Assembly: GCA_017893485.1 (NCBI GenBank)
Contig: CM030361.1
Coordinates: forward strand, 140,696,461-140,760,460
DNA length: 64,000 bases
Origin: Hemerocallis citrina
Lineage: Eukaryota > Streptophyta > Magnoliopsida > Asparagales > Asphodelaceae
Direction: 5' to 3'
Shown: piece after piece, positions 22,963 through 35,390 of the stretch
Position numbering within the stretch: position 1 is the stretch's first letter
Layout of the letters: each line of letters opens with the position of its first letter
Made by a program: the position numbers and the translations under genes
Notes under the pieces: generated by a model
What the model was told of the DNA's origin: nothing
Seen by the model: only the letters and a program-made list of their open reading frames with translations
Database searches by the model: none

Positions 22963-24125
22963 AATGCTCCTCAGTGAAATAGAAGGAAAAGAGCAACATT
23001 TGTGTAGAAGGTGCCAAAGAACCAGAGGGGAGAAAAGAGCAACTTAAACCTAAGTTGTCTGCAAGCTCAAAAGAATAAAAAGGATGAAAATGAGAAGAAG
23101 AAGAAGAAGAAGAGTTTCTCTACCCCCCATCCCCCCCCCCCCCCCCGTGCCGCCCCGTGCACCCGGAATTCTCTAAAAGCTAGCATGAGCGATACTGTGG
23201 GCAGTGGGCTAGCGCAGTTGCCGAAGTCAACCACACATGCAGCACGTGTGGAACAGTCCAATTCACCTGTTTGGGCTTGGATCGGATGATGGCCTGCTGT
23301 GGAGCCCAAGTCAATTTTAAGTTATCCCACTCCTTTTATGTCAAATATTTGTGGTGAGCCACACACACTTTGGGCCCATTGGTCGGGTGCCAATTTGACT
23401 TGCTTAATGGGCCGGACTAGTGCACTGGCTGCATGAAGGTAACTTGTTGGGGAATTTGGTGATAAAGATTTCAATTGGACCCATGATGCGGTCCAAAGTG
23501 GATTTAGGAGGAAGTTCAGTGAATGCTAATGAGGTGATAATTACAACCACAACCCCAGTTACTTCACAAGGCTCGTATATCAATTGATCTCAAGCGAGTG
23601 ACGATGAGGAAGCGATTCGTACTTTGAAGAGGATTCAGATTTTTAGAGGAGATGGTGGAGGACACACAATGAGTTCTTGCCAGGCGAGAGGCCTTGGCAC
23701 CCACATCGGATCTAGTCCCCTCCACCTTTCCTTTATCTGCTCCCCATACTGACTCTGATATGCAACTGACCACATGGTGTTTTAAGATGCATAAGGTACC
23801 CAAGAGGGCTCATGAGGAGTCCTTGGATGACTATTTGGAGATTGCAGCTATGCCAAGAAGGCTAAGATCGACAGTGGAGGTACGTGCAATCTTATTGCTT
23901 TCATTTTTAATTATATGTCGCATACTAAATTTTTTACTCTTGTTGAAACCTGTGGTCTTGCGATTGGTGATATTCATCGAAATGCTTTTCTCCTGAACAA
24001 GATTAGGGATTGGCAAGTGGAGAGAGAACATGAAAATAGCCACCTTGATTCCAACCTGATATGTAACCCTAACCTTGTTATTAATGAGTGTTCTCCTCTG
24101 GAACATTGGAGGTTTAGGGGGGCAA
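22963..24125 (+). other. LINE region between ORF1 and ORF2, decayed
   Basis: This continues the LINE after the hAT insertion. It contains a Lys-rich stretch (KKDENEKKKKKK, 23070-23120), a run of about 16 C at 23131-23146, and short frames that resemble an ORF1 C-terminus (Ser/Thr/Pro-rich, 23690-23800). No confident domain is seen, and frames are broken every 100-250 bases. Confidence 0.45.
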
Positions 24126-24129
24126 AGTA

Positions 24130-25277
24130 GGCAGCAGATGGTCAAGGGTTTAATCAAAACCTCTAAGGAAGATATAGTGGGATTCCAATAAACCAAGCTA
24201 GTCCACATATCTAGACTTAGGAGGCTAGGTGGAAATATGATTAAGGACTGGAAGATACGTCCCTCAATCGGGGCATCAGGTGGTATCGCTATTGGTTTTA
24301 ATACCGATATTTTTACCTGCATTGACAAAGTCCCTGGGGAATTCTCGCTATCCATCTTGCTTCAGTGCCCGACCGATAACTGGACCCAAGCTGTTACAAT
24401 TGTGTATGGTCCTAACAATGCTTCTACCAAAATGGAGGTCTGGACTGAACTTCATTCCATCCAGTCACGCTGGTAGTATCCATGGATTGTGGGAGGAGAG
24501 TTCAATATCACAAGATTTTCATTCGAACTCAGAGTAAATACAAACATCGGAGTAGAGGATCCAGTAATGCTGATAGAGAGGTATTCAACCGAGTAATTAC
24601 ATATTTTGATTTGGTAGAGATACCAATACTGGACATACTCTTCACGTGGTCTAATATGTAGGCAACCCCTATAATGGAAAAACTTGTTAGAGTTCTTGTC
24701 TCATTAGAGTGGGAAGTTAAATTCCCGTTAGCTTGTGCAAAATCCCTCCTGATTTCAACATCGGATCATGTACCAATAGTTTTCTCGACAGACAAATTAA
24801 ACAATTGAAAAAAAGTGAAATTTACGTTTGAAAAGGCTTGGTTGAAAATCCAGGGCTTCCATCACATGATTATGGAGAACTCGGCTTTACCAAAATGGAG
24901 TATAGAAGTAGCAACAATTTGGTGCGAAAAGGTTCGCAGACTACGTTCCAGGCTGCAGAAATGGAATTAGACTAGATTTGCACTGATTTGGAGGGCCAAA
25001 GAGTTATTCTTGTAAGTAATTGATGAACTGGAAAGAATAAAGGAAACTAAAGACCTTACTCAAGGTGAGCGTAATAGACTACTAAAATCGAGGGAAGACA
25101 TCGCCCAATTGTATAAACTGGAGGAAATGAAGTGGCAACAAAGATCCATAATTTCGTGGCTCAAAGAGGAAAGTGAGTACGACCTTCTTCTACAAGGCAG
25201 CTAGTGCACGTTGAATATCCAACCTTATCCACTCTGTACAAACTGAGACTGGCATGATACAGGATGAAGAGGGAGTA
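24130..25277 (+). pseudogene. LINE ORF2, endonuclease part
   Basis: Fragments of the apurinic-like endonuclease of L1-type LINEs read in order. IVGFQ-stop-TKLVHISRLRRL matches the 'ExK' region with the Glu replaced by a stop. ASGGIAIGFNTD follows, then VTIVYGPNN, WIVGGEFNITRF (usually GDFN) and, from 24620, IPILDILFTWSN. The reading continues to AASARRISNLIHSVQTETG near 25200-25250, the linker before RT. Many stops and shifts make it non-functional. The intact enzyme nicks the target for target-primed reverse transcription. It is interrupted at 25282 by the copia LTR. Confidence 0.75.
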
Positions 25278-25282
25278 AAACA

Positions 25283-26803
25283 TGTTGGTATATGCCCTAG
25301 AGGCCAGTTGTGTATTGACATTAGTAGTTTACATTGTATCATGACATTTATTTTATATTTAGGCATTTTATTTATTGTGTTATTTATTGGAATTAAATGA
25401 ACATAATAAAGTCCTTAGAATAGTTAGTTCAATGCCATGGGATTTCAAGTGCATGATTTAATTGTGAGATCCTATTGGCTGAAATCAGAACATTGTTCTA
25501 AAATATCCCTAGTCAAGTATTATTGTGAATTAGGACAACGATAATGCATAGAGACTAGTGTGTGCGTAGACTGATGACCATTCTCACGGGTCATGAATAT
25601 GAGATATCAAGTCTTCACATGGGTACATATTAGAGTAATAATGTACTGGACTGACCCACCATGAGAACGCTCCATGGATCAATATGTGAGTGTCATAAGC
25701 GGTTCTCACAGTGACCATGATGTGCGTAGTTCTTTGACTTAAAGTCACTACAGTTTCCTACATGAGAAATTATATGTTTTAATATCGTCAAACGTTGTCT
25801 GTAATAATGTGATTATAAAGTCGATTATTGGATATACTACAAATTATGCAGAGGAATGTGAGTGACTTAGATATGATTTGTCTCTCTTACATAACAGGAG
25901 TGATATCTACAGGCCCCTTGATTGAGTGAGACAGCAAAATGCATGGTTATACTCAAATAAGTCAATATAAGATATTGATCTCATTTGTTTTAGTAAGTTT
26001 ACTCGGACATCAAGAAACCAAAGATTGAACTATACAAGGGTGACACGTTCTGTGCTTGAGGTCAATTAAGATATCTGGATAAAGGAACTAGACTACATGG
26101 TAACATTGGTCACAGATAAGTTATGTCAAATCACTGACATTCCTGTTACTTGAGTATCAATGATGTATCGATAGATACCGCTCACTGTTTGTAATACTCG
26201 AATATGATTTTAGCATTACTGTTAACGTAATGGGAACCTTCAGGATCACACACTTAGATAGATCGAAATTGGGATTTAAATACATAAGATGAATTTAATT
26301 AGGGATCCAAGTAAGACTTGGACTCTTGATATTCGCTGGATATTTAATTAGATTAAATGGGCTGACTAAAGTTCACAGGCCCACATACGAATCTGACCCA
26401 AGTCAGATTGTGAGCCCAACAATCTTATTACTCTCTTAGGGTTGGTTTTCTGCACCAATATATATGATATGTATCTGTGGAAAAGACACACGTGAAAAAC
26501 TCTAGCCATCACAGAAAGTGAGAGAGAGAGAGAGAGATCGTGAGGAGGAACATCTCCTTCCTGCAGCTAGCACCGTGGTCTGAGGGAGAGCTATTTTTCG
26601 TTCCGTTCATGTGGATACCGTAGAGGCACTGTAATATTTATAGTGTTGTGATCGATATACTATGGAGACAACAGATCCATCTTTAATGTATAACTCCTAA
26701 GCATGATTTATGGTTTTTGCATGGATCCATGGCTATATTTCGATATTTTTTTTGTAACTTTTTCGCTGTGTATTTAATCTGTGATTGCATTCGTGACCTA
26801 ACA
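25283..26803 (+). mobile_element. Solo LTR of a Ty1/copia element (Angela/BARE-like)
   Basis: TGTTGGTATATGCCCTAGAGG...GTGACCTAACA, 1521 bp, flanked by the perfect duplication AAACA (25278-25282 and 26804-26808). The opening words are close to those of Angela/BARE-type copia LTRs, from memory of the family. A TATA-like ATATATATGATATG lies near 26458 and a (GA)n run near 26520-26536. No internal region remains. Confidence 0.88.
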
Positions 26804-26808
26804 AAACA

Positions 26809-28615
26809 CACATTCCATTCCCACTTAAAAAACCTATTAAGGAGTAACACGGACTTTAGAGCACCCTCGGTACAGACTTCTGGCAGGATAACCTTGATGA
26901 CCTCACACATGCATTGACGTCGATTGAAGCTCCGTTCTCGGAGATCGAGGTAAAGGATGTAATATCCCAAATGGCTAGGGAGAAAGTGCCTGGTCCAGAA
27001 CGATTCCCGATTATGCTCTACCACATATTTTGGGAGGAAATCAAAGACGATCTACTGGTTGTTCTAGCTGAATTCTATGACCATAGATTCAAATTGGTCA
27101 TATTGAACTATGCAGAAGTGGTCCTTATCCCCCAAAAAGAAGGCAAATCAAATAGGAGACTTCTGCCCCATTAGTCTTCTTAATTACCAGGTTAAGATAT
27201 CACCAAGATCCTCACCAACAGATTAGGAAATGTTAAGGATAGGCTGATCAGTCGGGAACATACTGGCTTCATCAAAGGCAGATGCATCTTGGACTATGTC
27301 GCAATGGCAGAAAAGACCAGTGCCACATCTCCAATGACATGAGTTACCTGCTCAAACTGGATTTTGAGAAAACTTACGATTCGGTGGATTGGGAGTGCTT
27401 GCTGGAAGCGCTTAAATGTCGTGGGTCAGGAGATAGGTGGATCAGGTGAATCCGCCATAGTCTCACTACCAGTAGGATGGCGATTGTAGTTAAGGTACTG
27501 CAGGGCAACCGTTCTCGTGCAAAAAAGGTCTTAGACAAGGGGGCCCTCTTTCCCCTCTTCTATTTGCTATTGTGGCAGATGCACTCAAATCCATGATGAA
27601 TAATTGTAGACACGCAGGTTGGATCACTTCGTTAGCCAGTGGTAGAAGCCACCCTGAATGCACCATACTACAGTATGCGGATAATACCCTACTGTTTGGC
27701 AACAAAGATCTTGGGGAGACTATCGCGTTCAAAGGTGTACTGTACTGTTTTGAGCATGATCCGGACTTAGGGTCAACTTCCATCAGAGTGCATTAATACC
27801 TATCTCTATGCTCGCGGAGGATGCTAAGGATCATGCACTCATTCTTCACTGCAAAATTGATAGCTTCCCTATCAAATACCTGGGTTTACCAGTTAGACCA
27901 GGAAAATTGAACAATTCTGATTGGTTTCCAATCATTTATCGGGTTGAAAATAGGTTAGCTAGGTGGATAAGTAAATCTTCATCATTGGAGGAGGGGGGGT
28001 GTAACTCTTATCAACTCGGTTCTCTCCAACTTGCCTGCTTATTACTTGTCATTCTTCGAAATGCCAAGATAGGTTATCCATAGGATAGATCGGATTCAGA
28101 AGTGATTCCTAGGAATGGTGCAGATACTGATAAAGGAGGATACCATCTTATTAGATGAGAAAAATCTTGTACGAAGAAAGCTCACGGAAGTCTGGGGATT
28201 ATTGATCTGAGAGACATGAACTTGACCCTCCTCAAAAAATAGTGGTGGAAAGTGTTCCACCCTAACGGGGAAGGGTGGCAAGACTTCATTCAATCCTACC
28301 TGCATGGGAGAAGGACGCAAAACTTTGGGTTTAGGGTGGGACCCAGAATCTACTGGTTTTGGAGAGGGGTTGTCAAAGCGTATGACATGTATAATGGCTG
28401 CATAACTTCATTTATTAGCAACAGCCGCTTGACTAGATTTTGGTGAGATAAATGGTGCGGTGCACATATTCTCAAAGAACTGTTCCCATATTTGTACAAA
28501 CAAGCGATACGGCCACCCAACACGGCCGCTAGGATATGGTAAAGCGGGTCGTGGAGGCTGGCTTTTAAACACCCAAATGCAAATGGAGTCCTCAACCTGA
28601 ATTTTTCCACAATAA
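26809..28615 (+). pseudogene. LINE ORF2, reverse transcriptase and C-terminal part
   Basis: Reverse transcriptase motifs follow in order: IEVKDVISQMAREKVPGPER (usual K.PGPDG), AEVVLIPQKEG, TGFIKGRCILD, then SVDWECLL-like text. The catalytic box is ILQYADNTLLFGN at 27668-27700, with YADN in place of YADD. Then come KYLGLPVRPG (27870), HGSLGIIDLRDMNL (28180) and the Trp-rich zinc-binding-like C-terminal region. Stops and shifts are frequent. The enzyme would copy LINE RNA at the nicked target. No poly(A) tail could be found after 28615, so the 3' end is uncertain. Confidence 0.82.
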
Positions 28616-30089
28616 AGTTTCAGATGATAAGTTATTCATCTGTTTGTAAACTATAAATTGAAAACGTGATAATCTATATGGGTAATGATGTGTGCACAAC
28701 CACTGTACACACAATTTTCTCCAAAAAGATTGTGCCTCATCAGATTGTTGGGTAAAGTTTGTTTACGCAGGTTGTGACCATAGATTTTGAATATGGGTAC
28801 CGTACTTAAAGTAAGCAACAATATTACTCGTATTCATGCTCTTGATGAAGTAATGGCAGATGAATTAGTGAAACCTGTAGGGGGTACTCTCAAGCATTGC
28901 TCGCAATTTTGGAAACAAATAATGTTGCCGTTTTATTTGTGGGCGATGGTTTTTATTAGTGGGTGATGGTTTGATGATGCAAGAAGGAAATTCTGTAAAA
29001 GAAACTGGAAAAATTGATAAGATACCCATGGGTGGCTCAATCTATATTGGTCATGTGTTAGGTGCAAAATTATCCGTATGAGTTATATGTTTGGAAGTCT
29101 GGTATATGTTAGAAATCTACCCTCCAAAGCAACAAATTGTCATTTATCTGTTTTTTTTATATATAATATTCATCAACTTAATTTGACACTTCTGTTGTTG
29201 TGTTGTTGTGGTTGTCGCTTCCTCTACACCTAAGCATTGTATAAGAAGTATTAGGAACCTACTCCTAATTTTCTCATATCTTTCTATATATACAATTATG
29301 ACTATTGTTTATCGTTGCTTTGTTGAATGACCTTCTTAGAATCAGTATATGTCTTATATTTGGTTTGTTGTATCCAGTAAAATAACTATATGTGAAAATT
29401 TCAAGGGAGTTGTTGCCGGTCTCTTGGTTCAGAATTCACTTAAATACTTAATAAAGTTTGGACAAGTTCTTCCTTATCTGGTTAAATTCCATCTGTACCC
29501 AACAGTTGTATGTTTTCTATTATCTTATGTGTTCTATATTTTTCTTCTACAGCTTGTTGCTTTAGGTTTATTTCATTATTTTGTTTGTTGAAGAAATCAT
29601 TTACTGTCAGTTGGAGCCATGTACTTCTGCTTTTGTTACTTATAAAATATCTGTCATACCTGAAAAGTGCACAAAATTGATGCTTGCTTTTGTTTTACAG
29701 TCCCTCACAACTGACCTATCTTCAAGCAAGTTTATGGGTTACATGGAATACCTAAAACTGATTATAAATTGTTATGATTAGTTTTAGTGTTTCATGTCAA
29801 TTACAGGGGTACAATTTGCTAATTAAAGAATTTTTTGCCAACGATGGAAATGAGATGGAAATGAGGCGTAACCCTCAATGTTCAAATTCAGCGTATCTAC
29901 AGGTTGTGTGAATTCTAGTACCTGCTGGTTGAGTAACTGCTTAAATGGTTTAACATGATTATATACTTTCCTTTACTTAACCACTAATAGAAGGAAATTA
30001 TTTTTACAGAAGTTCTAGCAAATCCAGCTAGAGATGCATGAATTATTAGCTAAGCTGCTAAGGCATGGTTAGAGGCTGAAACATCTTCG
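28616..30089. other. 1.5 kb without recognisable feature
   Basis: AT-rich sequence with short open frames only. Phrases such as GTTTTACAG at 29692-29700 look like splice acceptors, and the text could be intronic host DNA or a decayed element. I recognise no protein in it. Confidence 0.4.
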
Positions 30090-31980
30090 TGATGAGGACA
30101 TCTACACTGTTTAGTTTAGTATTTTATTTCGGCATCATATTTATTTTTGGTAATTATAGCCATATGTAATATTTCTTTTATGCATTAGAATATTTCTGAG
30201 ATTTTAGAATATTTTGATATTTGTATCGAGATTTGTTTTGAGACTATATATAGACCTTGAGATTAATAAGATTTATGCTATTCTTAATTTAAAAAAATAT
30301 TGTGTTGAGTTTTGCTCTTCCTCCCTCTTTTTGTGTGATACAATTGAGAGAATTATTAGGGTTTGTGATAAATCATAATAAAATTTTAGGGTTTGTGATA
30401 AACTCTAAAACAACCCCAAAATCCCCAATTATATCAAAAATCCCAATTCCTAACCCTAATTAATTAATTCCTATTCTAATCCCCAAACCCTACTTCTTCC
30501 TCTTCTTGAATCCCGACAGAAACCCATCGCCCTCGCCGCCGTCGAAGCATCACCCCACTCCCTCCCTCTCCCCGTCGACTGCCTCATCTCCACCTTGTCG
30601 ACCACCCTCACCCCACCTCTGTCGACTTCTTCCCACCTTCCTCCCTCACCCTCGATCCCAAACTCCTTATCTCCGTCATCGAAACTCTCACCACAACCCC
30701 GAACCACCTCGACGCCGTCGACCCCCTTCCTCCACGTCGAAACCCTAATCCCCAACTCCCTCTACTTCGAAACCGAATACCACCCCGATCGCCGTCAACT
30801 TCCGTCGCCATCGCGAGTGCGATCAACCAGCGACAACATCGCCGACCCCCCTTCGTTGCCTTTCGCCGCAGCTCCACGGTAGCCACCCATTAACGGTCGT
30901 TCACACTCCTACTGCTACCCCAAATCCACTTCAATTCCCAAACCCTAATCCCTAGATCAATTAAATCAAAACCCTAATCCTTCTTCGTCGTCATCTTCCT
31001 TCTCAAATCCCCGACCGAAAGCTACTTCTCCTCCCCCTATTCGACCACCACTGACATATCCTTCGCACAACTTCCAAACCCGTCAGCCCTTCGCACAACT
31101 TCCAAACCCGTCAGCCACTTCCACGACCACATCAAGGCTGCTTCCCGCCGTCGCCCCGTCTTCATCCTCATCCTCTTTACCCTCGCCAACTGCTCGACCA
31201 CCACGGTCGACTGCCCCACCGTCCTCCATCCTCACCTTCAAAATCCAACCGCTCGACGACCTCACCGCGAAGCTCCTTGTCGACCTCCACTTTCTACCAT
31301 CGCTTCCATCTCCCGAAACCACCTCAGGTCGAAACCCTAGTTGCCCTCGCCCTTCAATCCCGCACTTCACCCTCGTCGTCGTCAACTACCACTGGCACAG
31401 CCGCTGTCGCTGGCTCTACCGTGAGCCCCGACACCCCATTGCAGCCGCCGTCTTCCCCCCTTGCTGCCTCACCATTGTTGCCACCCGAGCAGCAAGTACT
31501 GTTGCTTCGAATCCCGGTGTACTTTTTCCACTTTTCAAAGATTTGTGTCATACTGCCTTGTCATCTCTATTATATTATTTAATTTATCTGTCGACCACAA
31601 ATATTGAGAGTGTGCGTTTCTACTTGCTAATTAGAGTAAAAATAAATATTGCATCTTTTACGTGCTAGAGCGCTTAGAGATATAATCATTGATTATTAGA
31701 ACTAAATTGTTAATTGGGCATGTTAAACATAATTCAATTTTCGAAAATCCATCGAATCGATTAACTGTTTTAATTTCTAACTTGATCCGTATTACATATT
31801 GGTAAAATTAATCCTTTAAAATTCTTGGAAATTTTCTATTTAGGATTACGTTTTACATCAACTAACTTCATGACTAAATTAATAAAATAACAATCAGAAA
31901 ATGACTATTTTGTCCTAAAGCAAATGTATGAAAAATGACTATTCTTGGAAATTCTCTATTTAGGATTACGTTTTACATTA
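30090..31980 (+). repeat. 5' LTR of the chromovirus-like element
   Basis: 1891 bp against 1213 bp for the 3' LTR. The surplus comes from a GC-rich block of about 510 bp (30420-30925) absent from the 3' LTR, a 28-bp duplication near 31063-31118 (CGCACAACTTCCAAACCCGTC twice) and a ~120-bp duplication at the 3' end (31861-31980). A TATA-like ACTATATATAGACC lies near 30244. Confidence 0.85.
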
Positions 31981-31983
31981 TTT

Positions 31984-31995
31984 TGGTATCAGAGC
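31984..31995 (+). promoter_or_regulatory. Primer-binding site (tRNA-Met type)
   Basis: TGGTATCAGAGC three bases downstream of the 5' LTR, followed by GAAGGTTC. It fixes the plus orientation. Confidence 0.88.
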
Positions 31996-32302
31996 GAAGG
32001 TTCTTAAAAACCTAGTTCTTGCATCATTTAGGCATCGGTTTTTGCATTCATTTAGGATCGTTTAGAGTCTTTTATTTTTTCTTGCTTTATTTTAGACCAT
32101 TTCAGATTGATAAAAAAAAAATAAAAAACAAAAAAAACTTAGGTGCATTTAGGACACGTTTTCCCAGATTTTAGCATACACACGACCCCTAGTTTTCCAC
32201 CGTTGGTGAATGCGTCTTCGCAGCACCATTATAGATCCTGAAGAACCTTTCTTATTCCTCCCAAATCACCCAATTAGGAACCCTAGCCATCCCTGACCTG
32301 AA

Positions 32303-33430
32303 ATGGACAACTCTGATATTTCTGCTACCCTAGCTGTCATTCAAGCAACTCTTGCCAATATCAATTAAAGGCTTGAGAAAGTGGAACTAAATCAAACTGT
32401 TGCCCCTGAGCTTCATGCTAATCGTCAGAATCCTCAAGGGAATGTTCGTGACGATCGACGTCAAGAACGTGATCCTGACGAACAATATAAGAAGAACGTT
32501 AAGGCTGATGTTCCCCATTTTGAAGGCCACATGGAACCCCAAGCTTATCTTGATTGGATTTGTGCGATGGACCACTACTTTGTGTGGTTTGACATGAGCG
32601 AAGCCCTGAAAGTTAAATTCGCCAAGATGAAATTGACTGGGAAAGCTCAACAACACTGGACCAATATTGAACACGGCCGCAGAGGCCGAGGCCTGGCACC
32701 CATAGCTACTTGGGAAGCCATGAAAGAGAAGCTCACTAAGAGATATGTATCATTATCGTTCCACACCCGATTGCTAGATTTGTGGAACCAACTTTATCAA
32801 GGAAGTAAATTCACACAAGAATATGTTGATAAGTTTGATGACTTATTTATTCGGTGCAATACTTTAGGTAAAGAGAGTGAAGAACAAACTCTCTTTAGGT
32901 TCAGGGCTGGATTACGAGCCGATCTGAGGAACGAGCTAATTCATAGAAACGTGGACTCCTTAGCGGCAACTTATCCCCTGTCCTCAATATTGATTCCCTT
33001 AGAACAAGTTCCAATTACAAGTCCAGCGATTCGATGGATCATTCCCCTAGAATGACCCTTCCTGATCCCTCTAGATCTGGACACTCTTCTTCTCAGTACC
33101 CTAACAAGTCTTATCCAAACAAACCTACATCAAATTCATATCCACTTAGAAATAAAAACACGGGTAAGAACACTGAAAGAGACTATTCTAAGATTGATCC
33201 TCTCACTAAGTGCTATAAATGCAAGGGATACGGCCATGTTGCTGGCAACTGTCCCAATCCCAGTAGAATCAATATAATAGAGGGTACTTTTGTCATTACT
33301 GATGAGCCTGACAATGAGTTTACCTATGAACCTAATGTAAGTGATGACTTTAATGAAAAAGGGGATGACCAATCTCTCAATTATATTCAGTCTGTTCAGT
33401 TACCTCCATTGAGTGTACCCAAGTCACCAA
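32303..33430 (+). pseudogene. gag: gag of the chromovirus-like element
   Basis: Starts at the ATG at 32303 (MDNSDISATLAVIQATLANIN), is stopped by TAA at 32366-32368 and continues in frame as RLEKVELNQTVAPELH. The gag core follows: KADVPHFEGHMEPQAYLDWI, VKFAKMKLTGKAQQHWTN, YVSLSFHTRLLDLWNQLYQG and EEQTLFRFRAGLRADLRNEL. A frameshift near 32970-33050 moves into the frame with SMDHSPRMTLPDPSRSGH, and a CCHC knuckle, CYKCKGYGHVAGNC, at about 33211-33252. The intact product would form the particle and bind RNA. Only one stop and one shift break it, so it is relatively young. Confidence 0.85.
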
Positions 33431-34202
33431 TCATTTCCCATGTCACTTGGCAACCTATAGATTTTATCCATGTGTTAGAACATCCTAAAGTCACAGAGTC
33501 TGTACCCACATTTACATATCATATTCATGACTTGCATAGAAAAATTTCCAAGGAAATTAATGAGAATAATTTTAACTACAAGTTAATAGCAGATACCAGA
33601 AGGAAATTTGTAACTCTTGATGTTGGTGACGAAGAGATGGTTCGGATTCGTCCGGAATGATTTTTAGTTGGATCCGTTAAGAACTTGAACATACGTGCTG
33701 CACGCCCATTTAAGATTCTACATACAATAAAAAATTATACTTGATCGTCTTAGCATGTAAGATATACAATCATGATAATACCTATGTTGTTGACCTTTCT
33801 GAAGGCTTTGATATAAGTAAGACTTTCAATATTGAGGATCTAGTACTCTATGAAGGCTCAAAATTTCACCATAGAAATTTTCTTTTAGTTGAGCCTACCC
33901 TACAACTTAATGGTGAGATTTCCATATTTACCCCTCTACCTCATACTATTTACCCACTGACAGAAGAATTGAATAATATTTTAGATGATCTGATAATCTC
34001 TACAAGAGATGGTGGTATGCATAAGTATTTGGTGAGGTGGAAGAACAAGCCAAAGTTGGATGACACTTGCAGTGATCGTGAGGAGCTCCCGCAACCAGAT
34101 CCAGATCTTTTGGAGCACCATGACAGGATCACTGGTTTTGACTCGACTTGGACGAACTATCTCCCACCCGGAGAGAATGATGAGGACATTTATTCTGTTT
34201 AG
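33431..34202 (+). pseudogene. pol: Integrase C-terminus and chromodomain, joined to gag
   Basis: Without a break the gag frame runs into QPIDFIHVLEHPKVTESVP, HIHDLHRKISKEI and DTRRKFVTLDVGDEEMVRI. These are the end of the integrase core and its SH3-like (GPY/F-type) C-terminal domain. After a shift near 33660-33740 come YVVDLSEGFDISKTFNIED, YEGSKF and a chromodomain-like tail, YLVRWKNKPKLDDTC then DPDLLEHHDRI. The stop at 34202 lies 25 bp inside the 3' LTR. The chromodomain would steer insertion to chromatin marks. The missing middle (about 3 kb in a full element) marks this copy as internally deleted. Confidence 0.85.
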
Positions 34203-35390
34203 TTTAGTATTTTATTTCAGTACCATATCTGTTTTTTGCAATTATAGCCATATGTAATCTTTCTTTTATGCATTAGAATATTTCTGAGATTTTAGAATAT
34301 TTTGATATTTGTGTCGAGATTTGTTTTGAGCCTATATATAGGCCTTGAGATTAATGAGAACATATGTTATTCTTGATTAAAAAATTATTGTGTTGAGTTT
34401 TGCTCTTCATCTCTCCTTTGTGTGATACAATTGAGATCAAACTTATTAAGGTTTGTGATAAACTCTAAAACTACCCCAAATTCCCAAATCCACTTCAATT
34501 TCCAAACTCTAATCCCCAAATCAATTAAATCAAAACCCTAATCCTTCTTCGTCGTCATCTTCCTCCTCAAATCCCCGACCGAAAGCTACTTCTCCTCCCC
34601 ATATTCGACCACCACTGACATCTCCTTCGCACAACTTCTGAACCCGTCGGCCACCTCCACGACCACGTCAAGGCTGCCTCCCACCGTCGCCCCATCTTCA
34701 TCCTCATCCTCTTTGCCCACGCCAACTGCTCGACCACCACGGTCGACTGCCCCACCGTCCTCCATCCTCACCTTCAAAATCTGACCGCTCGATGACCTCA
34801 CCCCGAAGCTCCTCGTCGACCTCCACTTTCTACCATCACTTCCATCTCCCGAAACCACCTCAGGTCGAAACCCTAGTTGCCCTCACCCTTCAATCCCGCA
34901 CTTCACCCTCGCCATCGTCGACTACCACCGACACAGCCGTTGTCTCCGGCTCTACCGCGAGCCCCGGCACCCCATCGCAGCCGCCATCTCCCCCCTTGCT
35001 TCCTCGCCACTGTTGCCACCCGAGCACCAAGTACAGTTGCTTCGAATCCCAGTAAACTCTTTTCACTTTTCAAATATTTGTGTCATACTGCCTTATCATC
35101 TCTATTATATTATTTAATTTATCTGTCAACCACAAATATTGAGAGTGAGCGTTTCTATTTGCTAATTAGAGTACAAATCAATATTGCATCTTTTACTTGC
35201 TGGAGCGCTTAGAGATATAATCATTGATTGTTAGAACTGAATTGTTAATTGGGCATGTTAAACATAATTCAATTCTTGAAAATCCATCGAACCGATTAAC
35301 TGTTTTAATTTTTAACTTGATCTGCATTAAATATTGGTAAAATTAATCCTTTAAGATTCTTGAAAATTCTCTGGATTACGTTTTTCATCA
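34178..35390 (+). repeat. 3' LTR of the chromovirus-like element
   Basis: 1213 bp, TGATGAGGACAT...TTTTTCATCA, preceded by GGAGAGAA. A TATA-like CCTATATATAGG lies near 34329. It lacks the 510-bp block of the 5' LTR; short CTACCCCAAAT-type repeats at the break suggest a deletion through microhomology, or an insertion in the other LTR. Confidence 0.87.

Larger units (their letters stand above)
30090..35390 (+). mobile_element. Non-autonomous chromovirus-like Ty3/gypsy element
   Basis: LTRs 30090-31980 and 34178-35390 both start TGATGAGGACAT and end CATCA (mutated to CATTA in the 5' copy). A tRNA-Met-type primer-binding site follows the first LTR; a purine tract (GGAGAGAA) precedes the second. 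The 2.2-kb interior codes for gag joined to the integrase C-terminus and chromodomain; protease, RT, RNase H and the integrase core are missing. The flanking five bases (CTTCG and TAGAG) do not match, so the target duplication has decayed or one end has been rearranged. Confidence 0.85.

Noticed and set aside
28616..30089. Host gene with introns
   Set aside because: A few splice-like motifs and short frames occur, but no protein family could be recognised and no consistent exon chain could be drawn.
30506..31582. Pro/Ser/Thr-rich frames as a host gene
   Set aside because: They lie inside the 5' LTR, partly repeated in the 3' LTR with broken frames.
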